20,433 nt of DNA, taken from the IMG/VR virus record IMGVR_UViG_3300006736_003897, positions 1 through 20,433 of that record. One strand, 5' to 3'. The DNA is from a virus. Shown piece after piece: positions 1 to 8,759 of the stretch (position 1 is the stretch's first letter; each line of letters opens with the position of its first letter). The translations under genes were made by a program, and so were the position numbers. The notes under the pieces were generated by a model. That model was not told where the DNA came from. It was given only the letters and a program-made list of their open reading frames with translations, and made no database searches.

Positions 1-1392
1 GACATGGTCCGTCAAGGATTTGCAGATGCCGGAATTGGAGCTGAAGATCTGACCTCGAACATGGCAGCTGCTCGAACTGCTGCCAGTCAGATGAATCTCA
101 CAGTGGACCAGCTTCAGCGCGTGCTCTCGGCAGAGGGTGTGCAGGACATCAATGAGATTCTGGAGGGTACTGCTGATGCCGCTGCGGATGCTGCGGACGC
201 CACCACTGCGGACATGGTCAACGCCCTTGACTCAGACATGGCGAGAGTTCAGCGCACGCTCGGAGCCACCCACGAGGAGATGCTTGACATGCTTCAGGGT
301 CAGGCCACCATGGCTGGGTGGGCGACCCTTCAAAGTGAGGCCGCCAAGACCACTGAGGAGATCGAGCGGATGTCCCAGACTACCGTAGAGATGGCTGGGG
401 CGATACAGACTCCTATCGCCGCTGTGGGGGAGGCCATGGCGTCGGAGCTGGGTGAGAGCTTAGAGGAGGCTCTTCACGGCGCTGAAGAAGGCGCCGGAGG
501 TCTCATCGGTCAGCTCGAGGATATTGCTGCAGATCCGATCTGGCAAGAGCTAGGTAAGATGGGTACCGGCCTGGGCGGAGTTCTCGGTGAGGAGCTGGGT
601 GAGACGGTGACAGGTCCGCTTCTGGAGGCTGCTGAGTTAATGGAGGAGGTCTCTGGCGAGATAGATCTGGCAAGAGGGAAAATGGAGGATTTCCTCGATA
701 CAGTCAGAGAGGGCCGAGAGGGTGCCGGTGTGCCGGGAGAGACAGGCTATGTTCCCCCGTGGGAGGCAATGCCTGGTTTCGACATGGAGCAGCTCGGAGA
801 GGAGCTCGGGAACATGCTTGCAAATGTGGGTGAGGAGGGCGGTGCCCGCTTTGGAGCGGAGGTGATCGGAGGCATCACAGATGCCTTCACAGATACCGAG
901 ACTCTTGACGAAGCCATCGATGCTCTCTTCGACCACATCCATGAATCGGCTGTTAAAAACGGCATGGAGGCGCAGTCAGCTAGTCCGTTCGGCCTGAGCA
1001 TTGTGGAAGGCATCGTCACTGCTCTACAGGAGAGTAATGAGGAGATTGCCCAGGCGCTGGTTGACGCCGACCCAATCATGGCCGCCTTTGATGAGGTGGA
1101 GGCCCTAATGACCCAGCGCCAGGACTCCATCGTTGCTGACATGGCCAAGCTTAGTGTCCCCGTAATTCCAGCACCCAGGCTGGAGGCACAGGACGTCGAC
1201 CTGACAGTACAGATTGATAACCTAAATCAGGCCACCGATGCCTTCGTCGCCGCTGCTACTGACAGGCCACCTCTCAATCTCAACGTGAAGTTTGAGCTTA
1301 CCCGACAAGGAACAGGTGAGCTGATCGCCATGCTTGAGGACGGTGATGTGTACGGCAAGGCAGTCACCACCGCGGGTGGAACAGGAGTTTAG
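1..1392 (+). CDS. Tail structural protein, C-terminal part (tape-measure candidate)
   Basis: The frame is open from the first base, so this is the 3' end of a longer gene and the ATG at 4 is probably internal. The 463 visible residues are rich in Ala, Glu, Gly and Met. Predicted helical stretches are separated by Gly-rich turns, and there is an Ala/Asp repeat around residues 57-70. No enzyme motif, signal peptide or clear membrane segment is visible. The last 70 residues look more beta-like. Position is the main evidence: it lies directly before baseplate-type genes and a LysM-type gene, where contractile-tail phages commonly keep the tape measure protein, which sets tail length and is packed inside the tube. 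The alternative is another large helical virion protein. Tail structural is fairly likely; tape measure is an inference. Confidence 0.5.
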   Translation, partial: DMVRQGFADAGIGAEDLTSNMAAARTAASQMNLTVDQLQRVLSAEGVQDINEILEGTADAAADAADATTADMVNALDSDMARVQRTLGATHEEMLDMLQGQATMAGWATLQSEAAKTTEEIERMSQTTVEMAGAIQTPIAAVGEAMASELGESLEEALHGAEEGAGGLIGQLEDIAADPIWQELGKMGTGLGGVLGEELGETVTGPLLEAAELMEEVSGEIDLARGKMEDFLDTVREGREGAGVPGETGYVPPWEAMPGFDMEQLGEELGNMLANVGEEGGARFGAEVIGGITDAFTDTETLDEAIDALFDHIHESAVKNGMEAQSASPFGLSIVEGIVTALQESNEEIAQALVDADPIMAAFDEVEALMTQRQDSIVADMAKLSVPVIPAPRLEAQDVDLTVQIDNLNQATDAFVAAATDRPPLNLNVKFELTRQGTGELIAMLEDGDVYGKAVTTAGGTGV

Positions 1393-1402
1393 AGGAGAAA
1401 AG

Positions 1403-1654
1403 ATGAGCAAGGATGGAAAGCTAAGGATAACAGATCGGATTTACCTGCATCCCACCTTTAGGGAGCTCTACGACCGTCTCAGCGAGAAGCAACGTCAAGC
1501 TGTCGATCTTCACGTGCAGCAGATGGGAGGTCATCTCCAGAGCACGCGAGATAAGCTACGTGCGTCCTTGCAGGAAAAAGATAAGGTTCAGAATTTTGTC
1601 AAGTCCCTAGACGAGGCGATGTTTTTAAGCGCTAAAAAGAAGGGAGACAGCTAA
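1403..1654 (+). CDS. Small helical protein of the tail operon, function unknown
   Basis: This is an 83-residue charged, mostly helical protein that I do not recognise. The frame is open further upstream, but the ATG at 1403 is the likely start because a strong Shine-Dalgarno sequence (GAGGAG, 1393-1398) sits just before it and upstream starts would overlap the preceding gene. The central part (residues 18-60) is rich in Arg, Lys, Gln and Glu, with many Leu spaced as in an amphipathic helix; the C-terminus is Lys-rich. No Cys pair or catalytic motif is visible. It starts ten bases after the tape-measure candidate and its TAA overlaps the next ATG (TAATG), so it is co-translated with tail genes. 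A tail assembly chaperone or minor baseplate part is possible, but nothing in the sequence proves either. Confidence 0.7.
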   Translation: MSKDGKLRITDRIYLHPTFRELYDRLSEKQRQAVDLHVQQMGGHLQSTRDKLRASLQEKDKVQNFVKSLDEAMFLSAKKKGDS

Positions 1655-4600
1655 TGGCTAGAGAGACTCTTAAAGCCTATCTATCCTCTTTAGGTGCTGC
1701 TGGAAACTCCATCACCTACACCGTCGACGACGATAGCGGAGACGGGTCCTTGGGTGTCGGTGATGATCTGGGAGTAGATCCGGGAACCCAAAAAGAGCTC
1801 CTTGGACTCCGAGAACCGATTCAGGGAAAGGACGGGACCGACGGCCGTAGTCCCGACGACACTGGACTAATTGGCGACTACCTCAGATATATTCTTGATC
1901 ACTACACTGAGGCTGCAAATTATTTTAAGCTAGAGGCAGGAAACAGAGAGGCCGCTAGCATAAATCGAGGTAGCTCAATTAGTCCAGCTGAAATTCAAGG
2001 GGCTGAAAATGTATTTATCCCTGTCGCTGATCCGAGCTCTGAGATGGGAAACATGCTGTCACAATACTCTAATAGCGGAAAGTTTGACGAGACCGATCAC
2101 ACGCTATTAGAGATAATTGATAAAACGCAGGGAGTGCAAGGAAACGAGCTATTACCAGAGATTGAAGGAAGCAACATTAACACCTCGGGGCAGGTTCAGG
2201 TTGACACCTCGGCTGATAAGGCGACCGACGCGACTGAGTCTGTCTCTGAGATTCTGACTGCCTATAACCGATTTCAACCTGGCACCACAGGACGTGCTTT
2301 CGCTCCGAGGCAGACCTCCTCTAGTGAGCTTGATGAGAGCGATTTCATCTATCCTCAGACTGAGTATGGAGAGTATGAGAGAGGACCCGAGGAAGGAGTT
2401 ACGTCATCTCCTCTGCTTTCCTCTATTGATCCGACATCTTTGGATAAATTTAAGGAGGTGGCTCACTCTTTGCTGCTCAAGGCGGCTGGGTTTGATACCT
2501 CTGCCACACCCGGAGATAGCATAGATCCTGATGAGTATGACTATGGAGGCCAGGAGTATACAGAGACGCAGGAGAAGAGAAAGGTTGAGCTATCTGCTCT
2601 TCGAGCTCGAAATGCCTATAACTTTCCCGACCGCGGGGGCATCTCGGTTCGAGCTGGAGCCGGAGATTTTCTCACGCTTGACGAGTCTAACACCACGTCA
2701 TACGGAACCACTAACACACCTGAGAGCCCGTTTGATCCAATTGATCCCGCTATTCTCGCCGCCCAGGCTGCTGCAGCGCTGGTGGCACTAGGTGAGGTGG
2801 CCAGTGACCTGAACGATGACATCCTTAGCTCTCTGGTTGAGGCAGACAGAATTCCGTTAGGGAGGGGTCCGCTTCTAAACGGGGTGTTCTCATCTGAGGT
2901 TCCGGCAAACATTCGCCTCTTGAAGTCTGTGATCTTTGTGCCGACCGACTGGCCGTTTGAGGACTGCGTGAACCGGGGTCTACAGATGCTCTTCGGTGAC
3001 ACCTTCACATCGATCTCCAAGGTGAGCACGTCAAACCAGTCTGCCATGGAGGACGCCACCCTGGTGCAGGACTCGCCAGGATATCTGCTTGCCATCTGCC
3101 GGAGCATCCTTAGGTCTGCCAACACCATCGAGGACCGCCTGGCTGAGGCCTCTAACACTGACTTTAGCACGGGTAGCCTTCTAGTCCTGATGAAGACCAT
3201 CCAGGGATCTAAGATAGTTGGATTCTTTAAGATGCTAGCGACCATCGGAAACGCCTCCCTTCAGGCGGGTATGGGACAGAGCTTTGATCAGTCGATGGCT
3301 AACGACGGATTCTTTAACGTGGACAACCTTCCAGACAGCCCGTCCACGAGAATGGCCAAGAGTCGCTCGGACACTGGGTTCACCAACATGGCCCTGGCAT
3401 GGCGAGGAAACGTGCTACCTTCAGCCTATCTGGTTCCCAAGGGGGTGATTAACGCTGCCATGGACATGGGTACCCTCGGAAATGGACCAAATCCGCTTAA
3501 GGCTCTCACCACTACCACACTAAATGACAAGGCATACCTAGATGCTAACATGTCCGGCGAGTCGTCACGCATTCCAGGTGACGTTGTGGAGAGGCTTGAG
3601 AATCTACTGGACTCAGAGTACTCTCCCTTCTACTTTCATGATCTGCGGACGAATGAGATCGTCGCCTTCCATGCCTTTCTCTCGTCTCTGAGTGACACCT
3701 ACTCGCCGCGGTGGAACGGGGTGGAGGGATACGGTCGAATGGATAACGTGCAGATCTACAAGCAGACCACCAGATCGATCAGTCTCAGCTTCATAGTGGC
3801 TGCCACCTCCCAGGAGGATTTCGATGAGATGTGGTTTAAAGTCAACAAGCTCGTCACCATGGTGTACCCACAGTGGTCTAAGGGAATGCAGGTGCTAACT
3901 ACAGACGGTGCTATGACATTTACGCAGCCCTTTAGTCAGGTCTTAAAGTCTTCACCCGTGATCCGATTGCGTGTGGGTGATCTGGTGAAGGGAAACTACT
4001 CTAAGTTTAATCTAGCGAGACTCTTTGGAGTGGGAACTGGGGCATCAGGTCTAAAAGGCGCTGATGACTCCTCTCTGATATCAGGAACTGCAGTCGGAGA
4101 TGCTGTAGAGTCGGCATCTTCTTTCATGTCTTCGGTGACCGATTCTATTAACAACACGCTTACAGACCTGTTCTTTCTACTTTACGGCACGCCGCTTGGG
4201 TGGGGAATACTTGAAGATACAGGCACCAGTGCAGATAGAGCGCTTCGGGCCGGAGTATCACAATTATTAACAAATGGATTTGCAAACCCTGCACTTACTG
4301 CGCTCGTGGGGGGAATGATGCGAGATCCAGATACCGTTATAAATCCTTCGCCTACTTCATCCACCATATCTGGCCTTCTTGACTCGTTCGGGTCGTATTT
4401 GGGCAACGAAGTTGCAGAGTCCTTGTATGGGTATCACACCGGTACAACCGTGTTTATTAAGCCTAGCGCGGCTGGATACTACACGTTTATCGAAGGGGGA
4501 AGCAAATATCGGGTTAGATTCTCTCGACCAGTTCGAGGCACCGTCTTAGGACAGGAGACAAGGGACGTCGATACAGCTTTTTCTGATCCTTCCGGTTCTG

Positions 4601-5256
4601 GAGTGCTGGGTATCGGCCAGACAGCGCCGTCTAGCGGTCGCACCTCAAAGACCGTCTACTCGATTATGATAACTGATCTAGGAGCTCCAACCTGGGCACT
4701 ATTAAACACGCTGGAGGTCACACACTCTGACCTAATTCTTGATCCCAACTTCCTTTTTAATCTATGCATCCTTCCAATGCTTGACCTGGGAGGAGTAGTT
4801 GATGCTCTTGTTGATGCGGTCACCAACGAGGCAGCAGTGGCGGCTGGGATTCCAGCGGACACCATGGACATGACAATGAGTGACACCGCTAACTTTATGT
4901 CATCCTATAGCAACCCTGTGGTGAAGGCATTTAACTCCTCGAGAGGTCGCGGCCTCGCCGGTGTCATCACCCGACTTGACTTTCGGTGGGTTGACTCACA
5001 AACTGTGTGGGAGACAGACTGGAACTCCCGGGCCCCCAAGATGGCGAAGGTAACCCTAGGCTTCACACCCATTCACGACATCACACCCGGAATTGATCAC
5101 GAGGGCTTCAACCGAGCACCTATCTATAATGTGGGTCGGGCGATGGAATACATCTCGGGAGATCCCTATGACGATCACGGCCTCGCATCTAAGTATGGAT
5201 TTAGAAACGACGGAAGGTCGACGTGGCGAAGTAAACGAAACAATGAGGAGGACTAA
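1654..5256 (+). CDS. Large baseplate-type structural protein (1200 residues)
   Basis: The start at ATG 1654 overlaps the previous stop and has a GGGAG ribosome binding site at 1642-1646. Roughly the first 400 residues are rich in Asp, Ser, Thr and Gly and look poorly ordered. The middle and C-terminal parts look folded. Around residues 655-745 there is a segment with an FHDLRTNE motif, a GYGRMD motif, a beta strand (SISLSFIVAATS) and an EDFDEMWFKVNKLV helix followed by YPQWS. I associate this arrangement with baseplate or tail-tube-initiator proteins of contractile-tail phages. A C-terminal block (about residues 1095-1165) carries LDFRWVDSQ and GFTPIHDITPGID. Its place between a tape-measure candidate and a LysM/gp53-type gene supports a baseplate role. 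The family assignment is from pattern recognition, not a search. Confidence 0.65.
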   Translation: MARETLKAYLSSLGAAGNSITYTVDDDSGDGSLGVGDDLGVDPGTQKELLGLREPIQGKDGTDGRSPDDTGLIGDYLRYILDHYTEAANYFKLEAGNREAASINRGSSISPAEIQGAENVFIPVADPSSEMGNMLSQYSNSGKFDETDHTLLEIIDKTQGVQGNELLPEIEGSNINTSGQVQVDTSADKATDATESVSEILTAYNRFQPGTTGRAFAPRQTSSSELDESDFIYPQTEYGEYERGPEEGVTSSPLLSSIDPTSLDKFKEVAHSLLLKAAGFDTSATPGDSIDPDEYDYGGQEYTETQEKRKVELSALRARNAYNFPDRGGISVRAGAGDFLTLDESNTTSYGTTNTPESPFDPIDPAILAAQAAAALVALGEVASDLNDDILSSLVEADRIPLGRGPLLNGVFSSEVPANIRLLKSVIFVPTDWPFEDCVNRGLQMLFGDTFTSISKVSTSNQSAMEDATLVQDSPGYLLAICRSILRSANTIEDRLAEASNTDFSTGSLLVLMKTIQGSKIVGFFKMLATIGNASLQAGMGQSFDQSMANDGFFNVDNLPDSPSTRMAKSRSDTGFTNMALAWRGNVLPSAYLVPKGVINAAMDMGTLGNGPNPLKALTTTTLNDKAYLDANMSGESSRIPGDVVERLENLLDSEYSPFYFHDLRTNEIVAFHAFLSSLSDTYSPRWNGVEGYGRMDNVQIYKQTTRSISLSFIVAATSQEDFDEMWFKVNKLVTMVYPQWSKGMQVLTTDGAMTFTQPFSQVLKSSPVIRLRVGDLVKGNYSKFNLARLFGVGTGASGLKGADDSSLISGTAVGDAVESASSFMSSVTDSINNTLTDLFFLLYGTPLGWGILEDTGTSADRALRAGVSQLLTNGFANPALTALVGGMMRDPDTVINPSPTSSTISGLLDSFGSYLGNEVAESLYGYHTGTTVFIKPSAAGYYTFIEGGSKYRVRFSRPVRGTVLGQETRDVDTAFSDPSGSGVLGIGQTAPSSGRTSKTVYSIMITDLGAPTWALLNTLEVTHSDLILDPNFLFNLCILPMLDLGGVVDALVDAVTNEAAVAAGIPADTMDMTMSDTANFMSSYSNPVVKAFNSSRGRGLAGVITRLDFRWVDSQTVWETDWNSRAPKMAKVTLGFTPIHDITPGIDHEGFNRAPIYNVGRAMEYISGDPYDDHGLASKYGFRNDGRSTWRSKRNNEED

Positions 5257-5259
5257 ACG

Positions 5260-5553
5260 ATGGCATTTAGTAGGTATAGCGGGGTTCCAAAGATTCTCAA
5301 TAGGACCCAGTATGGCACAAGTAGGCTAACCTCTAAGATATTCTTAGGATGTGAGAGCGGAAGAATTAAGTTTAGGGCTCACACCTTGCAAGGCGGTGAG
5401 CGCCTCGACACTCTCGCCGGCCAGATATATGGGGACTCCTCCTACTGGTGGGTCCTTGCTGCTGCGTCCGGAATCGGATGGTGCCTTCAGGTGCCCGCGG
5501 GAACCCTCATAAGGATCCCCACAGACCTTGGTCAGATAGGAAAGATATCATAA
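5260..5553 (+). CDS. LysM/gp53-like baseplate wedge or tail protein X
   Basis: This 97-residue protein has the layout of short phage LysM-type tail proteins (T4 gp53 C-terminal region, P2 protein X). A GERLDTLAGQIYGDSSYWW segment (about residues 46-64) is followed by a helix and then a strand with PAGTLIRIP (about residues 79-87). The repeated Trp pair and the Gly-x-Leu-x-Ile-Pro end are characteristic of the family. In virions such proteins join the baseplate to the tube or hub, and LysM folds may touch peptidoglycan. The ATG at 5260 follows the previous stop by three bases and has a strong ribosome binding site (GAGGAGGA, 5245-5252) inside the end of the upstream gene. The next gene starts one base after the stop. 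I am fairly sure of the family and less sure which baseplate position it fills. Confidence 0.8.
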   Translation: MAFSRYSGVPKILNRTQYGTSRLTSKIFLGCESGRIKFRAHTLQGGERLDTLAGQIYGDSSYWWVLAAASGIGWCLQVPAGTLIRIPTDLGQIGKIS

Positions 5554-5554
5554 G

Positions 5555-8500
5555 ATGGGGAAGAACGTTACCAAGATTCTTGAGGAGTCAGATGTTCTCA
5601 AGTATTTTAACATCAAGAGCCAGTTTGATCTGCTGAGGGCAGTTGTGATTGACGAGTCTGGGAGCTCTCTCCTCGATTCTGCCACAGCCGCTGCCGATGC
5701 TGCCACCGATGCACTGGCAGGAGATGCATCACCCAGCAATGGAATCATATCTGCGGCGGCTAACACTTCCCTTGCCGACGCGCTGCTTAACGTCACAGAG
5801 GGGGCTTGGACGACCGCAACTCTCATCACCTCAGGTGAGGAGCTAGAGATAGATGTTCCTGACCTTGAGAAGCTGTTTAGGATATACTTTGAGCATGACT
5901 CCTTCACCGCTAGCTCACCGGCATATTTTGCCTCTACCCGAGACGGCGACCCCGTCTCAATCAAGCAGATGATCATGATCGGAGATCAGTCCTCGGACCC
6001 CTCGGGGATAAATTCGAACCCGTCGGCGCCTAGCAAGTCCTCTAGCCCAAACCTCTCCCTCATCATGTTACAGTCTCCTAAGCTCTCTCCGGCTGCCCGG
6101 GACGCCGGTGCAGTGGAGTTCTTCATGAACACCATCCCCCCTCTTGAGTTTAGCAGGTGTGTCCCTTACATCGACCTACAGCTTCGAATCAAGAGACCGG
6201 TAATGGCGGAGGGAAAGATACGAAACATCAGCATGATGAGATTTTTGGGTGCCTTCGACGCTGTTGACGACGGCCTGGCCGGAGAGATCGTCCAAGCACG
6301 CCCGGTATGGGGCCAGGATAACGTCGCCGGCGCCTCCGAGCTAACGTCTGAAGCCGAGGCTGCTTACGACACCAGCACCGGTACCTGGGATGCCTACCTT
6401 GCCTCCACTGAAAGTGAGATCGCAACCAAAGCGCAAAGCTACACCGGAATGGAGATCTTCACCTCTCCGCAGACTCTGGTGAATTATGACCGGGATCTTG
6501 ATTACAGTCAGCTTCATGCTCCCTCTTCTACCGGGATACTTGATGTCACCCGCCCATTTATGACGCTAAGGGGGATCTCTGTCACCCACGTCCCGATGCG
6601 GCAGGGGGCGATCAACGTCATCCGGGCTAAGGTGGACATCACCCTCCATGACCGATCTCGTCTGGGCGAGGTGGCCTCTTTCATCGCTCCGGGGGTCTTT
6701 AAGGATACCGAGGCACAGCTCGAGTTTGGATGGGCCCATCCTGATGGGGGCCCCGACAGTGATAACGTCTTCGGTATGTTTCTCAACGCCATGAGAAACA
6801 AGCAGAAGTACTTTCTAGTGAAGTCAGACTATCAGTTTACGCCAGATGGTCAGGTGACCATCTCTCTAGACCTGGCAAATTGCACCTCAACAATGTTAAA
6901 AGGCTATAATGCCTCGTCAGGTTACCTGGTCAATGTGGACACAGTAATCAACACCTACCAGCAGGCCATCGACGCCGTCCGGCAACAGGCGAAATCAGAC
7001 AACGTGGCTGCCTCTGTGCTACCGAAGACTGTCTTCGCCTCACAGGATGTCACAGATGCCTCGATGATGCTACCGGCTGAGCTGTACAAGGAGATAAAGG
7101 AAGTGATCGACCTGGCAGTAAATGATGATCAGGAGATGTCCTTTACGGACGCCATCAGTAAGCTCGACGAGATTCTGGAGGGTGATTCCTCAAAGTATGA
7201 GACTGGAAAACCGTATAGCGTGTTCACCATCCTCAATGAGAAGATCGGCACCTTTAGGAGAGATGAGGACATCGAAAATATGGCACTTGACCCCTTTCTC
7301 CGGGTGCCCACAACCAACTCTGCAGCTTACAGTGCTCTAGCTGCCAACTTTATTGATAGAAAGAGATACGTGTCATTTGGTCGGCTCGTTCTGGCATTTA
7401 TTGGCCAGCCCATCGCCGCGGCAGGCGACTATGACGAGGTGCAGATCTACTTTCACTCCTTTAACGAGTCTGCTGGCGCGATGCACGGCATGAACATCGC
7501 CTCGTTTCCTGTAAATCTAGACAGGCTCCATAAGCTGCTTAAGAAGTCGACTGAGAAAAGTAGAGACATCAACGTGTTTACCCTCTTTGGTCTCTGTACA
7601 CGAATTGTTCAGGACATCCGCTCCTTCGCCTACGGGATATCTCGTGACATGAGTTACGAGTATGGAATTGAGGCTGAGAACAGCGAAGGTATGGCAGTTG
7701 CCGAGGCCTCAGTTAATGTAGGTGACAATGAGGTCACTGAGGATGACTCTCAGGACTCAACTGAAAAGGTGGAGACGTTTCTCTTTGAGCGTCTAAATGA
7801 GCTTGGGTGTCCGAAGCAGGAGTTTAAGCCACCCATAGTCTCTTATATGATTGAGTCGCTACCCTCTCTCCAGCTATCGGATGACGGATCAGCCATCGAA
7901 GACGGCACTAAGACCATCATGCGGATTCACATCGTCGACGAAAAGGCCTCCCCTTACACCGGAGAGTCTTTCGTGTTACAGTCTCTGGCTGAGGGTGAGC
8001 AAGCGATCATGAACTCAGGGAATCAGTCGGGATCCGACAGCGCCCAGTCTGACTCAGACGACGAGGAGAAGATCCTGGAGAGGGCAGAGAGAGAGTCTGA
8101 GTCCGAGGCACTTGATAGGGTTAATGCTGAGGCGGGCTCGACGGCATCGACGTCACTAGATGATGTGGTCGACTCGGTGGTGGCCTCCGTCACCGGAGAT
8201 TCGAGTGTCGAGATCAAGCAAGCCTCAATGGAGGGCATCAGCACGGATCTCGCCCACACCATAATCTCAAATAATATTCCAACCATAATGTATGGAATCG
8301 CCCACTCTGCCATCTCAACGATTGACATACGTGGCACCACCACCGGCGGTGTGGCCGACTCCCTGATAGTCGCGGCCTATCAGAAGGAGAGGGAAGGTCA
8401 GGTCGAATCCGGGCAGGGAGCCGCCGGTGATGTGGCTAGCATGACTCTAATCCCAGCCCTCCTAACCATTAATTCTCTTGGCTGCCCACTGCTTGCCTAC

Positions 8501-8719
8501 GCTCAGCAATTTTTTGTTCGACTGGGCACGGGCACCACACTTGAGCAGGTCTACGGCATAACAAAGTTGTCTCACACGATTCGGGCCGGAGAATATAAGT
8601 CTACTGCTGGGCTTCACCCAATGAACTCAGGAAAGATCTTCTCCAAGCGCGCGCTGTTAACCGGAATCAAACAGGTGATGGAGACAGAGGACAGCGGCGG
8701 AACTAACGTCAGCTTGTGA
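5555..8719 (+). CDS. Baseplate hub candidate (gp27-like), 1054 residues
   Basis: The gene is coupled to the LysM-type gene (TAAG then ATG). The N-terminal 150 residues are Ala/Ser/Asp-rich. Folded blocks follow: a segment around residues 180-225 (FFMNTIPPLEFSRC, LQLRIKRP), one around 335-440 with RGISVTHVP, VDITLHDRSRL and the FGWAHPDG turn, and a C-terminal block at about 985-1035 with RLGTGTTLEQVYGITKLSHT followed by AGEY. The last has the pattern (TGTT, Y, V or I, H, G, then a final strand) that I know from gp27/gpD-type hub proteins. A very acidic Ser/Asp/Glu linker lies near residues 828-855. Hub proteins form the ring through which the tube and spike are assembled. Gene order (LysM protein, then hub) supports this. 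It is far longer than T4 gp27 (under 400 residues), so it probably carries extra domains or fuses two baseplate functions. Confidence 0.6.
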   Translation: MGKNVTKILEESDVLKYFNIKSQFDLLRAVVIDESGSSLLDSATAAADAATDALAGDASPSNGIISAAANTSLADALLNVTEGAWTTATLITSGEELEIDVPDLEKLFRIYFEHDSFTASSPAYFASTRDGDPVSIKQMIMIGDQSSDPSGINSNPSAPSKSSSPNLSLIMLQSPKLSPAARDAGAVEFFMNTIPPLEFSRCVPYIDLQLRIKRPVMAEGKIRNISMMRFLGAFDAVDDGLAGEIVQARPVWGQDNVAGASELTSEAEAAYDTSTGTWDAYLASTESEIATKAQSYTGMEIFTSPQTLVNYDRDLDYSQLHAPSSTGILDVTRPFMTLRGISVTHVPMRQGAINVIRAKVDITLHDRSRLGEVASFIAPGVFKDTEAQLEFGWAHPDGGPDSDNVFGMFLNAMRNKQKYFLVKSDYQFTPDGQVTISLDLANCTSTMLKGYNASSGYLVNVDTVINTYQQAIDAVRQQAKSDNVAASVLPKTVFASQDVTDASMMLPAELYKEIKEVIDLAVNDDQEMSFTDAISKLDEILEGDSSKYETGKPYSVFTILNEKIGTFRRDEDIENMALDPFLRVPTTNSAAYSALAANFIDRKRYVSFGRLVLAFIGQPIAAAGDYDEVQIYFHSFNESAGAMHGMNIASFPVNLDRLHKLLKKSTEKSRDINVFTLFGLCTRIVQDIRSFAYGISRDMSYEYGIEAENSEGMAVAEASVNVGDNEVTEDDSQDSTEKVETFLFERLNELGCPKQEFKPPIVSYMIESLPSLQLSDDGSAIEDGTKTIMRIHIVDEKASPYTGESFVLQSLAEGEQAIMNSGNQSGSDSAQSDSDDEEKILERAERESESEALDRVNAEAGSTASTSLDDVVDSVVASVTGDSSVEIKQASMEGISTDLAHTIISNNIPTIMYGIAHSAISTIDIRGTTTGGVADSLIVAAYQKEREGQVESGQGAAGDVASMTLIPALLTINSLGCPLLAYAQQFFVRLGTGTTLEQVYGITKLSHTIRAGEYKSTAGLHPMNSGKIFSKRALLTGIKQVMETEDSGGTNVSL

Positions 8720-8747
8720 TATCTGTGAACAGTTGATCCTCTAGAGA

Positions 8748-8753
8748 TACAAT
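8748..8753 (+). promoter_or_regulatory. Possible -10 element before polA
   Basis: TACAAT lies six bases before the polymerase ATG. The only positionally plausible -35 (GTGAAC, 8725-8730) is weak. No Shine-Dalgarno sequence precedes the ATG. If used, this would give a leaderless or nearly leaderless mRNA. It is the only gap of any size after the late operon, so a new transcription unit starting here is reasonable. Confidence 0.3.
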
Positions 8754-8759
8754 TCTAAC

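Noticed and set aside
1334-1402. Upstream in-frame starts for the 83-residue gene
   Set aside because: They overlap the preceding gene and have no ribosome binding site, while ATG 1403 has a strong GAGGAG just upstream.
2616-3245. A 209-codon antisense ORF, and other antisense ORFs over the structural genes
   Set aside because: They lie entirely opposite a well-supported gene and have no ribosome binding site or recognisable motif; they arise from the codon bias of the sense strand.
8735-8750. CTCTAGAG palindrome in the gap before polA, considered as a terminator or operator
   Set aside because: It is only eight bases with no loop and no T tract, so it cannot act as a terminator; such a short palindrome is expected by chance.
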